Assembly (NCBI GenBank): GCA_031282485.1
Contig: JAITDQ010000103.1
Location: 1 to 9,202, forward strand
Length of the DNA: 9,202 nt
Direction: 5' to 3'
From: Tannerella sp.
GTDB lineage: Bacteria > Bacteroidota > Bacteroidia > Bacteroidales > Tannerellaceae
The notes under the pieces: generated by a model
The model's database searches: none
Seen by the model: only the letters and a program-made list of their open reading frames with translations
What the model was told of the DNA's origin: nothing
Shown here: in pieces, positions 6,939 to 9,202 of the stretch
Layout: each line of letters begins with the position of its first letter
Numbering within the stretch: the first letter of the stretch is position 1
Program-made: the position numbers and the translations under genes

Positions 6939-7736
6939 TTAATTATCTTCTCTGAAACATTCCAGACGTTTATATTTTGTCTTCTCAAACTTCCGGCAGA
7001 TATGATCCAGCCAGATTTTATGTGTCGCGATAAAAGCAATACCAATGGCAGACATGACTGTATAAGTGGCGGTTTCGCCAAAAAGCCAGTAAATAAACGC
7101 TATAAAACCTATAGCAAACAATAAAAACAGACATGGAAGCAGTTGACTTGAGATGTCATACCCTTGCCAGTTATAAAAACTGGTTGCTTTTATATCCAGC
7201 GTTTCCTTTGGAAAAAGTGATATATAAAAAAATCCAAAGAATACAAAACCAATCACATACAGATATGCGGCAATAAGTTGAAACAGTTTAACACCCAAAA
7301 ACAGACAGGGCGACATCAATAATACATCTGCCAGGGATATTATGCATAAAAAGCGGTATTTAGACGCTAATATGTTCTTCACCGGCAGGGGACTTGTCAT
7401 TAATCTTTCCCAAAATGAGCCGTTTATGCTGAAAGCAAGAGTAGCAAAAAAGCTTCCGTGAAGCGGAATGCAACCAATAATAAAAAGTTCCTGTAAAATA
7501 AAATATTCTCTTATCGTCGCACTTCTACCCATGAATGGAGGATATAAAATAAAAATGACAAGTATAAACGACATAAAAAAAACTTGTCTCAAGCGTTTAT
7601 TGCGTAAAATTAATTTCAGTTCAAACAGCAGTAAATTCATAGGGCAATACGGTTTAATTCATCATACAAATCTTCTTTCAGGAGATAATACAGCATCACC
7701 ATCATGGAAAGCATCAGGAAAAAGGAAACAGCCACG
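6806..7736 (-). repeat. Right copy of the duplicated ABC-2 transporter segment
   Basis: This is the counterpart of 4410-5292, embedded in the intact operon. It covers the 5' part of the ATPase gene, the whole permease gene and the 3' end of the membrane-protein gene. The permease genes align without gaps at a constant offset of 2426 bases. Confidence 0.88.
6939..7640 (-). CDS. ABC-2 type transporter permease (intact operon copy)
   Basis: This 233-aa integral membrane protein has about six hydrophobic segments in the same places as its paralogue at 4513-5214. Its N-terminus ELKLILRNKRLRQ and C-terminal tail from about 208 are identical to the paralogue, while the central helices and loops differ widely (for example YPPFMGRSATIRE against YPPLMTVFSPIRE). 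FWERLMTSPLPVKNILASKY at about 76-95 resembles the cytoplasmic coupling segment of ABC-2 exporters. The ATG at 7640 overlaps the stop of the upstream membrane-protein gene as ATGA, and the TAA abuts the ATPase ATG, so the three genes should be co-translated. With the 214-aa protein it could be one half of a split membrane subunit. In size and order the pair resembles the two halves of long Bacteroidetes ABC-2 membrane proteins such as DUF5687, but that match is from memory. Confidence 0.85.
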   Translation of the reverse strand: MNLLLFELKLILRNKRLRQVFFMSFILVIFILYPPFMGRSATIREYFILQELFIIGCIPLHGSFFATLAFSINGSFWERLMTSPLPVKNILASKYRFLCIISLADVLLMSPCLFLGVKLFQLIAAYLYVIGFVFFGFFYISLFPKETLDIKATSFYNWQGYDISSQLLPCLFLLFAIGFIAFIYWLFGETATYTVMSAIGIAFIATHKIWLDHICRKFEKTKYKRLECFREDN

Positions 7737-8281
7737 TCAAAAAAAGGATTTAAAAGGCTTATAACAAATAATATAAGACATACAAAGCCCAGACATACCG
7801 GATATAACAAAACGGCATAACCTTTCAGAAGCGCTTTCACAAATGCCGTCAGATAATTGTTAAACAGCAGCAAAAAGAGTAAAGTAACGGCGCCGGCAAA
7901 CGTTAGCGTACCGCAAAGACCCAAAACGATTCCATAAAGCAGCCAGCAGCCCCATACCCAAAACTGTCGGAGATCCGACAAAATCATATACAGGATCAAT
8001 GCTTTACGCGGCACAGGCAAGCATAAGTACGGGAAAACGGCAGCGCGTGCCGGCTTCTTCAAATAGGATCGCACGGAAAAGTCAAAAAGTATCAGCGCCG
8101 GAAGAACAAAGGCGGCAATACCTGACAAATCTTCTTCTGACAGAGTATCAATCACCAGATACAAAGGCATCAGCAAAGCAGAAACCAGCATAAGAAGGAT
8201 CATCAACTCCCTTTTATGACCGGATTTTCTTTTTGCCGAAAGAAGCATCTGTCCGTTAATTATCCGTAAATATTGCAACAT
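7637..8281 (-). CDS. Polytopic membrane protein, first gene of the ABC-2 transporter operon
   Basis: This 214-aa protein starts at the ATG at 8281 (MLQYLRIINGQ); the TTG codon just before it is a less likely start. After a short basic stretch (KRKSGHKRE) it has about six hydrophobic segments: 25-46, 52-70, 88-102, 108-148 (probably two), 152-178 and 180-198. It ends with a charged tail, LKEDLYDELNRIAL. No catalytic motif is seen. Its stop overlaps the permease ATG (ATGA), so both are probably made together and may form a heteromeric membrane domain served by the ATPase at 6228-6938. The left copy of the locus keeps only about 21-22 codons of this gene. The upstream region carries the four-unit 22-bp repeat. 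The gene has no clear named family that I can assign; role as a transporter subunit is inferred from context and topology. Confidence 0.78.
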   Translation of the reverse strand: MLQYLRIINGQMLLSAKRKSGHKRELMILLMLVSALLMPLYLVIDTLSEEDLSGIAAFVLPALILFDFSVRSYLKKPARAAVFPYLCLPVPRKALILYMILSDLRQFWVWGCWLLYGIVLGLCGTLTFAGAVTLLFLLLFNNYLTAFVKALLKGYAVLLYPVCLGFVCLILFVISLLNPFFDVAVSFFLMLSMMVMLYYLLKEDLYDELNRIAL

Positions 8282-8307
8282 CAATTTTTTACTTTATGGG
8301 AAAAAAA

Positions 8308-8395
8308 GGTATATACCTTTTGGGTAAAAAGTATATACCTTTCGGGTAAACGGTATATACCTTTTTAGTAAACGGTATATACCTTTTTGGAGAAA
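8308..8395. repeat. Four tandem 22-bp repeats with the palindrome GGTATATACC
   Basis: Repeat units begin at 8308, 8330, 8352 and 8374, an exact 22-base period. Three carry the perfect palindrome GGTATATACC and the second has AGTATATACC. The first extends to the perfect 18-base palindrome AAAAGGTATATACCTTTT (8304-8321). The linkers vary around TTTTGGGTAAA. The array fills most of the gap between the HU gene and the transporter operon, ending 26 bases before the operon ATG. Two helical turns of spacing would put all sites on one DNA face, which fits an operator array for a dimeric regulator; an iteron-like function is an alternative. Each palindrome also gives TACCTTT, close to the -7 promoter element, on both strands. 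Confidence 0.9.
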
Positions 8396-8398
8396 TGA

Positions 8399-8779
8399 TT
8401 AGAACTTTTCAAATTTCAGGTTGTTCTGCATTTCTTTAAGGTCTTTTCCCGGACGGAAAACGATCTTGCTGCCTTTAATCAGCGAGGGGTTGAATTTGGC
8501 TGCCGTTTCGGCGCCTTCGCTGCCTACGCTTACCTGAAATGCACCGAAATCGCCTAAACGGACAATATTTCCATTGGCGAGGTGTTCTACCAGCACTTCG
8601 GTGAGTCCTATAAGTACCGCCTGTGTATCGGCGGGACTTACCGTGCTGCGCTGTGCGATTTCTTTACCTAACGCTTTGATTGATACATCGCCTGTGCTTT
8701 TCGCATTGGCGTACCATTTCTTGGGTTGCTGGGGCTGCAACGGATTTCCCCTTTCGCTTACAGTGAATTTTATGGCCAT
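8399..8779 (-). CDS. HU-family DNA-binding protein (HU-HIG type)
   Basis: This 126-aa protein has the HU/IHF fold. An N-terminal strand extension of about 25 residues (MAIKFTVSERGNPLQPQQPKK) precedes the helical part (STGDVSIKALGKEIAQRSTV, about 28-47, and the second helix 50-69). The core motif NGNIVRLGDFGAFQVSV (about 69-85) marks the turn into the DNA-binding arm, and KGSKIVFRPGKDLKEM (102-117) is the conserved C-terminal part. The extended N-terminus is typical of the Bacteroidetes HU-HIG subgroup rather than the classical ~90-aa HU. It should bind and bend DNA in the nucleoid. It has its own promoter just upstream and ends only 4 bases before the 22-bp repeat array, so it could act on that array, though nothing shows it does. 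Confidence 0.92.
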   Translation of the reverse strand: MAIKFTVSERGNPLQPQQPKKWYANAKSTGDVSIKALGKEIAQRSTVSPADTQAVLIGLTEVLVEHLANGNIVRLGDFGAFQVSVGSEGAETAAKFNPSLIKGSKIVFRPGKDLKEMQNNLKFEKF

Positions 8780-8808
8780 AACTGTTATTTTTTTTGATTA
8801 AACATGCG

Positions 8809-8838
8809 CAAAGATACAAAAAAATTTAATTTTGCAAA
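8809..8838 (-). promoter_or_regulatory. Bacteroidetes-type promoter for the HU gene
   Basis: On the minus strand the -7 element TATCTTTG (8809-8816) and the -33 element TTTG (8835-8838) are separated by 18 bases, close to the Bacteroidetes consensus TTTG-N19-TAnnTTTG. Transcription would begin near 8802, about 22 bases before the HU ATG at 8779. This is the best promoter match in the window. Confidence 0.75.
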
Positions 8839-8874
8839 TATTTTGTGAATATTTTTTTTAATTTCTTTCTATTT

Positions 8875-9202
8875 TTACATATATCCGTTCTTTTTCAGGA
8901 TTTCACATATCTTCTCTTCCGTCTGTTTTGTCAAGAGACTTAATTGAGCGACGGTAAAACCGGCTTCATGACCGTTGATGATTACCGTTTCTTTTTCTTT
9001 CGCCCGACCTTCCGCAAGTCCTTCCGCTTTGCCTTCTGTACGTCCTATCGCTCTGCCTTCTGCAAGTCCTATCGTTATGCCTTCTTTCTCCGCATCCGAA
9101 AGAGCGCTCCGTTCTTTCATGGCGCGGTCGCGGAACGAATCGTAATATGCCAGCTGAGCCTTTGTATATCCCGCCTTTTCCGTGAAATGGATGGCTTCGC
9201 GG
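8875..9202 (-). CDS. Rpn/PD-(D/E)XK nuclease-family transposase, C-terminal part (cut by window edge)
   Basis: The frame is open to the right edge. Although an internal ATG at 9120 exists, reading continues upstream of it for 27 codons (REAIHFTEKAGYTKAQLAYY, then DSFRDRA), so the visible part is 108 residues of a larger protein. The order is a Tyr-rich helix (AYYDSFRDRAMKERSALSDA), a repetitive Gly-Ala-Glu-Gly tract (GLAEGRAIGRTEGKAEGLAEGRA) and a helical end, TVAQLSLLTKQTEEKICEIL, that looks like a small helix-turn-helix. This combination is typical of the C-terminus of Bacteroidetes Rpn-like PD-(D/E)XK transposase/recombination-promoting nucleases. The catalytic domain lies outside the window, so activity cannot be judged. 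It is 95 bases from the HU gene, which has its own promoter. Confidence 0.8.
   Translation of the reverse strand, partial: REAIHFTEKAGYTKAQLAYYDSFRDRAMKERSALSDAEKEGITIGLAEGRAIGRTEGKAEGLAEGRAKEKETVIINGHEAGFTVAQLSLLTKQTEEKICEILKKNGYM

Noticed and set aside
8304..8395. The 22-bp repeats as a CRISPR array
   Set aside because: The units are strictly tandem, without unique spacers of about 30 bases, and no cas gene is present.
8875..9120. A complete 81-aa gene starting at the ATG at 9120
   Set aside because: The same frame continues without a stop to the window edge and keeps the family-like sequence (KAQLAYYDSFRDRA), so this is the C-terminal part of a longer protein.

Overview
The window looks like chromosomal DNA from a member of the Bacteroidetes, most likely Bacteroidales. 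The evidence is three-fold: two good matches to the Bacteroidetes -33/-7 promoter pattern (TTG/TTTG ... TAnnTTTG), no Shine-Dalgarno signal at most starts, and typical families of the group (an HU-HIG type DNA-binding protein and a PD-(D/E)XK Rpn-like transposase with a Gly-Ala-Glu-Gly rich tail). Every supported gene reads on the minus strand, so transcription runs from right to left.

Region 1 (1-4345) is a MacAB-like tripartite efflux operon. In transcription order it has a promoter, an ATP-binding protein (3611-4282), two paralogous MacB/FtsX-type permeases (2341-3618 and 1059-2324) and a HlyD/MacA-like periplasmic adaptor that runs off the left edge (1-1031). Spacing is tight: an 8-base overlap, then gaps of 16 and 27 bases. 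Together they should form an envelope-spanning exporter. An outer-membrane TolC-like partner is not in view.

Region 2 (4367-8281) is a more A+T-rich stretch around a second, unrelated ABC-2 type transporter. The intact operon is a 214-aa membrane protein (7637-8281), a 233-aa permease (6939-7640) and a 236-aa ATPase (6228-6938), coupled by an ATGA overlap and a TAA|ATG junction. To its left lies a partial second copy (4410-5292). It keeps a full-length permease paralogue (4513-5214), but this is flanked only by remnants of the neighbouring genes: the 3' end of the membrane protein and a collapsed 49-codon relic of an ATPase. The two permeases are nearly identical at both ends and clearly diverged in the middle, while the dead flanking remnants stay about as similar as the permease ends. 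A class II Fic (AMPylase-type) gene (5380-6144) and a small unidentified ORF sit between the two copies.

Region 3 (8285-9202) holds an array of four 22-bp tandem repeats, each centred on the palindrome GGTATATACC, just upstream of the intact transporter operon. Beyond it are an HU-family gene (8399-8779) with a clear promoter and the C-terminal part of an Rpn-like nuclease/transposase running off the right edge.

The points most worth a second look are the mosaic permease duplication with gene-fragment flanks, possibly a sequence-exchange partner for the intact operon, and the palindromic repeat array in front of that operon. Everything about their function is inference.
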